Below, in pieces: positions 1 to 6,893 of a DNA stretch of 7,824 nt (positions within the stretch are counted from its first letter, which is position 1; every line of letters starts with the position of its first letter). Both the position numbers and the translations under genes were made by a program. The notes under the pieces are model-generated. The model saw only the letters and a list, made by a program, of their open reading frames with translations. It did not search any database and was not told the DNA's origin. The stretch comes from an uncultured Terrimonas sp. (lineage in GTDB: Bacteria > Bacteroidota > Bacteroidia > Chitinophagales > Chitinophagaceae): contig CAMPJQ010000112.1 of the NCBI GenBank assembly GCA_946886925.1, positions 1 through 7,824 on the forward strand, read 5' to 3'.

Positions 1-889
1 TGCCTTTTGTTCCCCAAATGGTGATCGTAGGATTTTGCTGTCCTTTTCCCTCATGACCGTACGGATCAAAATAATTGAACCCGCATTGCACATGCGAAAT
101 AACACCTTCTCCATGGTCCATTAATAACATGGTATTGTCTTCTGCTTCCACTTTTATCTTTCCCTTATCATCTACTGTCCTTTCAGGGGTGACGATACTG
201 GTCATGGCCATTACATGTTTGGCTGGACCAAGCAGTCCTGTTAAAGTGGCAATATTGTATACGCCAAGGTCGGGAAGACTGCCGCCACCTTTTTCGTAAA
301 AGAAAGCAGACCAGGTAGGTCCCAAATGACCGTAATGCGCGTGTGCGCTGGAAATTTTTCCCAGCTTGCCTTCACGGATGGCCTGCGACATGAATGCAAA
401 TTGCGGGCTGTTCACCACTGCCGGCGCACCCCATATCCGCAACTTTTTATTTTTGGCCAGCTCCAGCAATGCTTTCCCTTCCTTATATGTATTTGCCATG
501 GGCTTTTCGCTCCACACATGTTTTCCGTTTTGCAGCGCCTGTTTATTCAACCGGCCATGCTCCTGCATATCTGTGAGCGTAACCATCAAATCAAAAGGAG
601 CACCCGCCAGTTGCTGATCTATATGCGGGTATTGATAAAGGACATTGAATTCCTGAGCTCTTTTTTGAGCACGGGAAAAAACAATATCGCATACACTTAC
701 CAGCTCCACAAAAGGGGATTTTGACAAATGCGGTAGGTATACGCCGGAAACGCTGCCGCACCCAATTACGGCCACCTTAATTTTTTTATCAGGCATTGTA
801 AGTGCAAAGCCTTCCAGTGAGGATAGCATCAGTGCGGCGCCTGCCATGGCGGTATGCTGCAAAAATTGCTGCCGGGTGAATGTTTTCAT
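1..889 (-). CDS. Gfo/Idh/MocA-family NAD(P)-dependent oxidoreductase with export-like leader (partial, C-terminus off left edge)
   Basis: The reading frame is open from an ATG at 889 to the window edge, giving 296 codons without a stop; family members usually have about 350-460 residues, so the C-terminal end is missing. The Rossmann fold begins at about residue 36 (KKIKVAVIGCGSVSG, residues 35-49) with a GxGxxx-G dinucleotide-binding loop. The family EKP motif is at residues 128-130 (VWSEKPMA), and the substrate-domain motif GGGSLPDLGVYNI is at about 201-213. The first 31 residues form a leader with a basic start, TRQQFLQ at 5-11 and a hydrophobic stretch, which resembles a Tat signal but has Arg-Gln in place of Arg-Arg. 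Export to the periplasm is therefore likely but not certain; a second Met at residue 32 would give a leaderless cytosolic protein. The gene lies 196 bp downstream of the PF10091 glucanase on the same strand. A role in oxidising sugars released by that enzyme is inference; the substrate cannot be read from sequence. Confidence 0.93.
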   Translation of the reverse strand, partial: MKTFTRQQFLQHTAMAGAALMLSSLEGFALTMPDKKIKVAVIGCGSVSGVYLPHLSKSPFVELVSVCDIVFSRAQKRAQEFNVLYQYPHIDQQLAGAPFDLMVTLTDMQEHGRLNKQALQNGKHVWSEKPMANTYKEGKALLELAKNKKLRIWGAPAVVNSPQFAFMSQAIREGKLGKISSAHAHYGHLGPTWSAFFYEKGGGSLPDLGVYNIATLTGLLGPAKHVMAMTSIVTPERTVDDKGKIKVEAEDNTMLLMDHGEGVISHVQCGFNYFDPYGHEGKGQQNPTITIWGTKG

Positions 890-929
890 AACAATCGTTT
901 TAACTTAAAAGATTTTTGTTACATGCTTT

Positions 930-958
930 AAAAGATACCTATTGTGTATGGGATAAAA
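930..958 (-). promoter_or_regulatory. Weak candidate Bacteroidota promoter for the oxidoreductase gene
   Basis: On the minus strand TATCTTTT (937 to 930) matches seven of eight positions of the Bacteroidota -7 consensus TAnnTTTG. A T-rich TTTT (958 to 955) lies 17 bp upstream, where a TTTG -33 element at 19-21 bp would be expected, so both sequence and spacing are imperfect. The -7 box would place a transcript start roughly 35 bases before the ATG at 889. The 196-bp gap is the longest in the window, which makes a separate promoter plausible, but the match is weak in an AT-rich region. Confidence 0.2.
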
Positions 959-1030
959 TTTATTTTAAAGACGATATGAAGACAATGACCACTGATTTTG
1001 GAAACACAGCTCAGCTAAACAAACAACGAA

Positions 1031-1085
1031 CCATTCACTATCACCCCATCACTCCTTAGCACTTACCCCTTACTGCTTATACTCT
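1031..1085 (-). other. C-poor, G-rich intergenic tract directly after the glucanase stop
   Basis: Read on the transcribed (minus-sense) strand, these 55 bases contain about 23 G and only 2 C, with GGGGT twice and AGT or GTGA-like units recurring (AGTAAGGGGTAAGTG, then GAGTGATGGGGTGATAGTGA). There is no self-complementary stem, so it is not an intrinsic terminator, and no open frame of note. It may be a degenerate copy of a low-complexity intergenic repeat; this is inference. Confidence 0.4.
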
Positions 1086-2534
1086 TTACCCACCCTCTTC
1101 TGCCATTTCCTTCGCCTTCACCGATCTTATCCGGCTACTCTCAAACCCTAATTTTTCTAATCCCTGCTGCACTTCGGGGCAACTCATAAATAATTTCCAA
1201 AGCAACCCGCTCCTGTAATTTTCTATCATTACTATAATTGGTCCCTGGTCAATGGCCAGGTGACTTTTGGCATACCAGTTCTTTGTTTCATTGAATGCAT
1301 CTACAAATCCGTATTCACTCCATATTTTATCGCCGAGATCGTAATAAAAATGTTTCAATGCTTTCATACTGTATTCGGGTGTATAAGGGAATGCCGATAA
1401 AGCGGCCGTTGGTGTAATGGTTCCAAAGTCGTTTGTAGGCGAATGAGCATTGTATCCATTGTAGGTATCGCTTGCCGTTAGTCCCCAGCAATCTTCTCCA
1501 TACCCTTTAAAATCTTTGGGATTATCTATGCAATACGCACGGTTTATTAAAGTGTGATTTTGATTTTGTATCCAATAGTCTGCATAGCGGTCTTTCAGCC
1601 CGCGCGGATCAAGCCCCAGGAAAGAATAATGCGAAAAGAAAAGCGGACCACCGTAATCAAAACCCAATGGCAATTCTATATTATAAAATTTTTTCCCGTT
1701 TTTAAAAAAATTGCTTTCTGCCCAACCTTTATGGTATACCGAAGCAGAAACAGGATATCTTTTTCCGCTGGCCGCCAGCACATACATTATTAAACATTCA
1801 TTAAACCCCCGTACTGCAAAATTCATTGCCCAGCCGTTGTTCGGACTCCAGTGCCAGTACAATACATCCCTTCCATCGCGGGTAAACCAATCCCATTCAA
1901 TATCATTCCATAATCCGTTGATCCGGTTACGCAATTCTCTTTCTGTATTATTATCTGCATTAAAATACTGCCGCACACAAAGTAAACCCTGAAATAAAAA
2001 AGAGCTTTCAACGAGGTCGGCGCCATCATCTTTGCGGCTAAAGGGAATGGTTTTACCCGTGGCACCATCCAGCCAGTGGGCAAACACGCCATGATAGGCA
2101 TCCGCTTTCGCTAAAAACCTCACCATCTTCAATAAAAACCTGGCAGCCGTATCTCTTGCAATCCATTTCCGCTCTGTTGCCGCAATAACCGCCATCACGC
2201 CAAAGCCGGTTCCGCCGGTAGTTACCACTTCATTGCCGTAATTGTAGGCCATGTTGCTCCTTTCTCTTGCCATACCGCTAACCGGGTGTGCAAAATCCCA
2301 GAAATAACGAAAGGTTTGCTTTTGCACCAGGTCGAGCAAGGCTGAATCGGAAAGATTTTTAGGCCGCTGTGCAGGATTGAAAGCTGTGGCTTCCTGTTTT
2401 TTCTGAGCAAACGAAAGTGTAGTGAACAAGAGGAATACAAAACCTATTCCTATCTTTCTTACAGGAGAAACCCACCCGCTTATCACTTCGGTACGCATAG
2501 GCTTTTTGCCGTGAAAATAAAGTTCGGATTGCAT
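1086..2534 (-). CDS. Exported glucoamylase-like (PF10091) glycoside hydrolase, probable GH144 endo-beta-1,2-glucanase
   Basis: This 482-residue protein has a hydrophobic signal segment at about residues 28-43 (KIGIGFVFLLFTTLSFA, probable cleavage after SFA) and no lipobox, so it should be released to the periplasm or beyond. The mature part is an alpha/alpha-toroid-type enzyme. Its N-terminal half includes TFRYFWDFAHP (74-84) and DDGADLVESSFL (169-180). The PF10091 core spans about 225-455, with GFDYGGPLFFSHYSFLGLDP, GYGEDCWGLTASD and AIDQGPIIVMIENYRSGLLW. PF10091 contains family GH144, whose founding member is an endo-beta-1,2-glucanase from Chitinophaga pinensis; length and fold markers agree. 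The acidic set D169, D173, E176 and E246 is a candidate active site, from recollection of the family rather than an alignment. The start is uncertain: ATG at 2534 leaves a long 27-residue n-region, while an ATG at 2498 gives a more ordinary signal peptide and 470 residues. The gene follows the VCBS lipoprotein by 74 bp with no terminator between, so co-transcription is likely. Other PF10091 proteins act on different glucans, so the substrate is tentative. Confidence 0.9.
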   Translation of the reverse strand: MQSELYFHGKKPMRTEVISGWVSPVRKIGIGFVFLLFTTLSFAQKKQEATAFNPAQRPKNLSDSALLDLVQKQTFRYFWDFAHPVSGMARERSNMAYNYGNEVVTTGGTGFGVMAVIAATERKWIARDTAARFLLKMVRFLAKADAYHGVFAHWLDGATGKTIPFSRKDDGADLVESSFLFQGLLCVRQYFNADNNTERELRNRINGLWNDIEWDWFTRDGRDVLYWHWSPNNGWAMNFAVRGFNECLIMYVLAASGKRYPVSASVYHKGWAESNFFKNGKKFYNIELPLGFDYGGPLFFSHYSFLGLDPRGLKDRYADYWIQNQNHTLINRAYCIDNPKDFKGYGEDCWGLTASDTYNGYNAHSPTNDFGTITPTAALSAFPYTPEYSMKALKHFYYDLGDKIWSEYGFVDAFNETKNWYAKSHLAIDQGPIIVMIENYRSGLLWKLFMSCPEVQQGLEKLGFESSRIRSVKAKEMAEEGG

Positions 2535-2608
2535 AATGTATTGTTTAAAGAATTAGTGTAACCATTCACTGATTTAACTTATAAGAGTTTAGCCATAGTT
2601 CAATGTCT

Positions 2609-5600
2609 TTAATAATCCAGATTTATCAGGCTGTCATTATTTCTTGCTATCATCAATACCTTTCCATTGCTGCCTGTGCCCAGCCACTTTATATCTCTAA
2701 CCTGTCCTTCTACCTCACTTAAATTGGATTGTGGCAACCAGGTAACATGGTTCTGTTTATTGATATTGAAAAGCGCCAGGGCTTGTGCGTCATATCTTCC
2801 TTCGTAAGGGATTATATCAAAAAAATTCCCCCCGGCAAGCCATGTGCTTTCGCCTGAGTTATTCCTCTTTATTTTTTGAAAAGAAAATATAGGGGCCAGT
2901 TGCAATTCCACAGTCAGATCATTGATCGTAAACTCACCTTTGCCATCGCCATAGCATATTGCCGAGCCCAATCTTTCTGCTACAACGGGGTGTACGGTAT
3001 CAATCCATCCGTAAAAAACATCTTTCATTTCAACGCCTGCAAAATCGGAATAATAGAGATAATGATCTCTTAACAGGGGCAGCGGTCTTTCCAACTCGTC
3101 TTTTGCAAGAAAAGGATACTCCTTTCCATTTAAAGTGTAAGAAAGCAGTTGTTCGGTTTGTCCATTATTGTCAAAATCGGCCACATACATTTTAAGGAGG
3201 CCATTTTTTTCACTCCGGAACTTATTATTCCACCCCCAGTTGCCGGCTAATATATCCACATTGCCGTCACCGTTTGCATCGTCAATAAAAACCGTTTGCC
3301 ATAAACCTGTTGAGTTAGCGATAATTGTTTGTCTGTATTTCCCTTTCTCATTAATGAAAATTGTTATCGGCATCCACTCTCCCGCAACAATGAGATCGTT
3401 CCAGCCATCATTGTTAATATCTGCGAAGGCAGATGATGTAACAATTCCAATACTGCCAAGTGAAATGCTTTGATCAGCTATTGAGAAATTAGCTTTCCCG
3501 TCATTTAATAATAAATAAGAAGTTTGCGGAATGCCATAGGCCAGCGCATCGGCTAATACGCCAACAAAAATATCTGTGTCGCCATCGTTATCAACATCCG
3601 CAACGGAAACCGAAGATTTGTTGTGTTCAATAGCAGGAAGTGAGTTTACTGATTTAATAAAATGACCTTTGCCGTCATTCAGGTACAACCTGTCCTGAAG
3701 ATAATTGCCGGAAACATATTGGTTGCCGCCGCTTGCTGCATACAGATCAGGGCTCCCATCTCCATTGGCATCAAAAAAAACAGCATCCACATCCTCGTAA
3801 AGTGCATCAGCGTTAAAAGCTGAGGTATCAACAGAAACAAACAAGCCGGATTTTTGTTGCACCATTAAAACGCCGGGTTGTCCTATCGCGCCGCAGGCAT
3901 AAAAATCATCCAGTCCATCGGCGTTCACATCAGCCACCGCTATTTTGGGCCCACGGGTTGATTGGGCATGAGGTATCAGGTACTGAACGCTAAAGTCATC
4001 AAATTTGTTTTCGGTATGTCTCCAGTTAACCGCATGTGATGTTTCTGAAAACAATGACTCTGCCGGTTTAAAAAATTCATTGTATTTAAAAACTCCGGCT
4101 GCTTCTTTCCAGAAAATAGTTAATTGTTTATTGGGAGCTATATTTTTTAATATCTGGAAATGTTGATCGGGCCAAACAATCAGCAGGCTGTCTATAATAC
4201 TCAAAGAATCCAAACCGAAATGTAAACGAAGATCGGATGAAGATTGAAATCCCCTCGTTGACATCAATTGCTGGTATTGCATTTTTCCATTTTCAAATAC
4301 ATATACTTTTGCGCCTATACCAGAAATATTCAGGCTGTCGCCTTTGAAAGAAAGTGAAATATAATTATTCTGTGTTCCATTGTTTTTCAAAATAACAGCC
4401 GGTGCATTTATAGCATTAATTATTAAATCCAGCCTGCCATCATTGTCCAGGTCGGCGTATGAAGCCCCCGTATAATAGCCTTTCATTTTACCTGTGCCCC
4501 AGCTATCGCTTGCATCTTTAAAGCCGTAGTTCCCGCTGCCTTTGAATAAAAAAGGATGAGAGCTTCCATCCGGCATTTTTTTTATGGCCATATCGTCATA
4601 CTCATCTGTTTTACTCATTCCTTTCCGTAGCTGCAGGTCTGAAACAAACCGCACAAAATCTAAATCAGTCGGCCGCTTTACAATACCACTTGATATAAAC
4701 AGGTCTTTATTTCCATCGTTATCAAAATCAGCAAAAAGAGGGGCCCAACTCCAGTCGGTAGCAGATACGCCACTTAATAAACTTGTTTCACTAAAGCTGC
4801 TTCCATTGCCATTATTGCGTTGGAGGCAATTTTTTGAATATTGGTACTGGAAACCATTGTCCACCAATTTGAGTTTATAGATATCCGGGTTCTCATCGCT
4901 TCCATATGTTTTTAATATTTTTTCATCAGCCGGCAACATATCCGCCGTAACAACATCCAATTGTCCGTCATTGTCATAATCTGCTATATCATTACCCATA
5001 CTAAACCGGCTGTAATGCCGAAAATGCTTTGCTCCGCTTTCGGTAAACGAGCCATTACCGTTGTTTACATAGTAATAATCATTTTCGTGAAAATCATTGC
5101 CAATATAAATATCATCCCAGCCGTCATTATTTAAGTCGGCAATTGCCAGACCAAGGCCATATCCTAAATTGCTTTGATAGATACCCGCCTGTGCCGATAT
5201 ATCGGTAAATACGGTACCCGACGTTTCAATCTTCTTTTGAGGGAGAGGCTTCATTTCGTTGCGGTAAAGTTTATCGCCCGATAAAGCATCGTACTTTCTG
5301 CGGTTGCTGGTATCTACAATATTTGCATGTGGCCTTAGCGAATGATTTAAAAGATAGCAGTCCAGGTCGCCATCGTGATCATAATCAAAAAATGCAGCCT
5401 GAGTAGAAAGCCCCGAAAAGTTCAGTCCATAGACTGCTGCGCTTTCTGCAAAAGTTCCATCGCCTTTATTTATAAACAATTCGTTATGCCCCGTTAATCC
5501 AAAAACCTGGCTCACCGCCGAAACATATATATCTAAAAATCCATCGCCATTAATGTCGGCCATTGTAACGCCGCTGCACCAATCAGCGGAACCTTTTACT

Positions 5601-5911
5601 CCGGCTGTTTCTGTAACATCTTCAAACCGGAAATCGCCCTTATTCAGATACAGTTTATTGTTACCCCTGCTGTTTGCAGTAAAATAAATATCAGGCAATC
5701 CATCATTGTTTACATCGCCTGTTGCTACGCCGCCACCGTTGTAAAAATTAATGTAGTACAATATTCCAAAGCCCTTGCGTTGAGGCAGTATATTTTGAAA
5801 GGTTATATTGGTTTTGGAAGAATGTAATGATTGGAAGAATGGGGCCTCATCATTACAGGATAATACAAACGATACGAAAATGGTGAATGCTATTATTTGT
5901 TTGATACCCAT
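2609..5911 (-). CDS. Large FG-GAP/VCBS repeat lipoprotein with central ASPIC/UnbV domain (CRTAC1-like)
   Basis: This 1100-residue protein starts with a lipoprotein signal (MGIKQIIAFTIFVSFVLSC, lipid-anchored Cys19) followed by N-D-E, an acidic run like the Bacteroidota surface-export signal. Calcium-binding DxDxDG loops recur 13 times. Seven (residues 66, 119, 176, 259, 311, 395 and 487) precede an ASPIC/UnbV domain at about 514-600 (GIGAKVYVFENGK, STRGFQSSSDLRLHFGL, VWPDQ). Six follow it (661, 714, 772, 831, 878 and 912, the last degenerate: DFDNNGQTE). This suggests two integrin-like beta-propellers flanking the ASPIC/UnbV domain. The C-terminal segment after about residue 935 (GKEYPFLAKDELERPLPLL) is typical of this long Bacteroidota group. 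The ATG at 5911 is preferred over an in-frame TTG at 5923, which would add only MPVI ahead of the signal peptide. It sits between a SusD/LamG pair and a glucanase. Such proteins are common near SusCD-like genes, but their biochemical role is not established; binding of glycan or protein at the surface is inference. Confidence 0.93.
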   Translation of the reverse strand: MGIKQIIAFTIFVSFVLSCNDEAPFFQSLHSSKTNITFQNILPQRKGFGILYYINFYNGGGVATGDVNNDGLPDIYFTANSRGNNKLYLNKGDFRFEDVTETAGVKGSADWCSGVTMADINGDGFLDIYVSAVSQVFGLTGHNELFINKGDGTFAESAAVYGLNFSGLSTQAAFFDYDHDGDLDCYLLNHSLRPHANIVDTSNRRKYDALSGDKLYRNEMKPLPQKKIETSGTVFTDISAQAGIYQSNLGYGLGLAIADLNNDGWDDIYIGNDFHENDYYYVNNGNGSFTESGAKHFRHYSRFSMGNDIADYDNDGQLDVVTADMLPADEKILKTYGSDENPDIYKLKLVDNGFQYQYSKNCLQRNNGNGSSFSETSLLSGVSATDWSWAPLFADFDNDGNKDLFISSGIVKRPTDLDFVRFVSDLQLRKGMSKTDEYDDMAIKKMPDGSSHPFLFKGSGNYGFKDASDSWGTGKMKGYYTGASYADLDNDGRLDLIINAINAPAVILKNNGTQNNYISLSFKGDSLNISGIGAKVYVFENGKMQYQQLMSTRGFQSSSDLRLHFGLDSLSIIDSLLIVWPDQHFQILKNIAPNKQLTIFWKEAAGVFKYNEFFKPAESLFSETSHAVNWRHTENKFDDFSVQYLIPHAQSTRGPKIAVADVNADGLDDFYACGAIGQPGVLMVQQKSGLFVSVDTSAFNADALYEDVDAVFFDANGDGSPDLYAASGGNQYVSGNYLQDRLYLNDGKGHFIKSVNSLPAIEHNKSSVSVADVDNDGDTDIFVGVLADALAYGIPQTSYLLLNDGKANFSIADQSISLGSIGIVTSSAFADINNDGWNDLIVAGEWMPITIFINEKGKYRQTIIANSTGLWQTVFIDDANGDGNVDILAGNWGWNNKFRSEKNGLLKMYVADFDNNGQTEQLLSYTLNGKEYPFLAKDELERPLPLLRDHYLYYSDFAGVEMKDVFYGWIDTVHPVVAERLGSAICYGDGKGEFTINDLTVELQLAPIFSFQKIKRNNSGESTWLAGGNFFDIIPYEGRYDAQALALFNINKQNHVTWLPQSNLSEVEGQVRDIKWLGTGSNGKVLMIARNNDSLINLDY
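3152..5716 (-). repeat. Thirteen in-gene repeats encoding DxDxDG calcium loops
   Basis: Nine-residue loops of the form D-x-[DN]-x-D-G-x-x-D recur within the VCBS lipoprotein at irregular spacing of about 34 to 174 residues. On the plus strand they appear as degenerate copies of ccatcgttatcaaaatc (for example near 3583, 4714 and 4966). They reflect protein domain repetition, each loop marking one propeller blade, and are not a mobile or CRISPR-type repeat. Confidence 0.85.
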
Positions 5912-5938
5912 TATAACAGGCAATTGAATATTATTTTG

Positions 5939-5973
5939 AAAAAAGGGCTGAGCATTATTGCGTCAGCCCTTTT
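5939..5973 (-). terminator. Rho-independent terminator after the SusD-LamG unit
   Basis: The arms 5963-5973 and 5941-5951 are perfectly complementary over 11 bp (AAAAGGGCTGA with TCAGCCCTTTT on the minus strand). With one bulged C the stem can extend by GCA/TGC around an ATAA tetraloop. It ends in six T residues (5944 to 5939), as expected for termination of minus-strand transcription. It lies 19 bp past the LamG stop codon and 27 bp ahead of the VCBS start codon. The A-run at the other side makes it potentially bidirectional, but no plus-strand gene approaches it. Confidence 0.88.
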
Positions 5974-5992
5974 ATGCGTTGAACCTACGGGG

Positions 5993-6862
5993 TTATAACT
6001 TATTGCTGTATAAATTGGCAACTTCGGCCGGGGTTAAAGCCTTAGTAAAAATTCTGAACTGGTCCAGTGCCCCGTTAAACGATTTGGCCCAGGTTTCAGC
6101 TCCATGACTTGCCAGCGTTGGGGTAACCTGGAAAGCAAATGAGCCCATAACCAACCCTGTTACATCATCCCATGCAAGATCGCCATAATTACCACCGTCC
6201 AAAACTTTTTTATTTATTGAGGTGGGTTGTCCATCGGCAAATATGGTAAGCTCAGCAGTAGCTGCATCGTATGTTACCGCAATATGGGTCCATTTATCAA
6301 GTGCTCCGGGTATTTTAACCTCTGTCCAATCTTCACCTGTGCCATTCGAAGCATTTTTATTGTACATATGCACCTTCACAAAGGCCTCAGATCCATTGTC
6401 TAAATTTTCAAGAAACATTTCAAAATTGCCCCAGAATTGTGTGCTGTTGGAAATAGCGAACAATCCCTGCGCCCCGCCTTGTACAGGACCTACTCCATTC
6501 ATCCAGAAAGCTACAGTGAAACTGCCCGGAGCTTTTAATTCATCGGGCAAACTTGTTGATACAAGATAGCCTCCCGGGCCTATTTGCGCTGCCTCTCCCG
6601 CGGTTACATCAGGCACCACTGTTACCCCTGGTACAAAAGATACACCCTTCATGGAGGTGACTAATTTATATTCACCCGTATCCCTCGCATTGCCATCGAA
6701 ATGCCAATAGCTTTTGCTACCCAATATTTCTAAGGCCGGTGGTAAAGGGTCAGGGATAATTTCTCCCATCACCGGCCTGTCTAATTTTTGACAGGCGGAT
6801 ATGACCAGGCAAAAAATGAAGGCCATAAATAGCGAAACCTGAATTAATTTATATGATTTCAT
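5993..6862 (-). CDS. LamG/concanavalin-fold lipoprotein, candidate surface glycan-binding protein
   Basis: This 289-residue protein begins with a lipoprotein signal ending in the lipobox VISAC (anchored Cys24), followed by QKLD, which partly resembles a surface-export signal. A Pro-rich linker (IIPDPLPPALE, 35-45) leads into a LamG_3-type jelly roll at about residues 50-287. The family hallmarks are FTVAFWMNG (115-123), DKWTHIAVTYDAATAELTIF (189-208) and the C-terminal NGALDQFRIFTKALTPAEV (263-281). No GH16-style ExDxxE catalytic motif is visible, so binding rather than hydrolysis is favoured. The ATG at 6862 is chosen; an upstream in-frame TTG at 6886 would add eight residues ahead of the signal peptide. 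The gene follows susD-like by 31 bp and ends 19 bp before a terminator, so the two form a transcription unit, presumably with susC upstream. Proteins at this position are usually surface glycan-binding proteins; that role and the ligand are inferred. Confidence 0.9.
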   Translation of the reverse strand: MKSYKLIQVSLFMAFIFCLVISACQKLDRPVMGEIIPDPLPPALEILGSKSYWHFDGNARDTGEYKLVTSMKGVSFVPGVTVVPDVTAGEAAQIGPGGYLVSTSLPDELKAPGSFTVAFWMNGVGPVQGGAQGLFAISNSTQFWGNFEMFLENLDNGSEAFVKVHMYNKNASNGTGEDWTEVKIPGALDKWTHIAVTYDAATAELTIFADGQPTSINKKVLDGGNYGDLAWDDVTGLVMGSFAFQVTPTLASHGAETWAKSFNGALDQFRIFTKALTPAEVANLYSNKL

Positions 6863-6893
6863 ACCAATAGTTTTATGATAGTTCAATTGTTCA

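Noticed and set aside
326..724. Plus-strand open frames of 132 and 83 codons within 326-724
   Set aside because: They lie antisense to the oxidoreductase, whose conserved motifs establish the minus frame; the translations show no domain or leader.
1031..1098. G-quadruplex in the G-rich tract after the glucanase
   Set aside because: The runs of three or more G are separated by loops of about 18-19 bases, too long for a convincing canonical quadruplex.
2535..2608. Terminator or promoter in the 74-bp gap between the VCBS gene and the glucanase gene
   Set aside because: Only a short palindrome (CTTATAAG, 2578-2585) is present, without a T-run, and no convincing TAnnTTTG/TTTG pair is seen.
3168..3473. 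Plus-strand open frame of 101 codons, and similar ones at 4584-4880 and 6222-6569
   Set aside because: All are antisense to intact minus-strand genes with clear family motifs and have low-complexity translations without recognisable domains.
3152..5716. CRISPR or mobile repeat array suggested by recurrent ccatcgttatcaaaatc-like words
   Set aside because: The copies are degenerate, irregularly spaced and in frame, and each encodes a DxDxDG loop of the VCBS protein.
6863..6886. TTG start eight codons upstream for the LamG lipoprotein
   Set aside because: The ATG at 6862 gives an ordinary lipoprotein signal peptide (MKSYK followed by a hydrophobic core and VISAC), whereas TTG adds an uncharacteristic extension. 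The same reasoning rejects TTG at 5923 for the VCBS lipoprotein.
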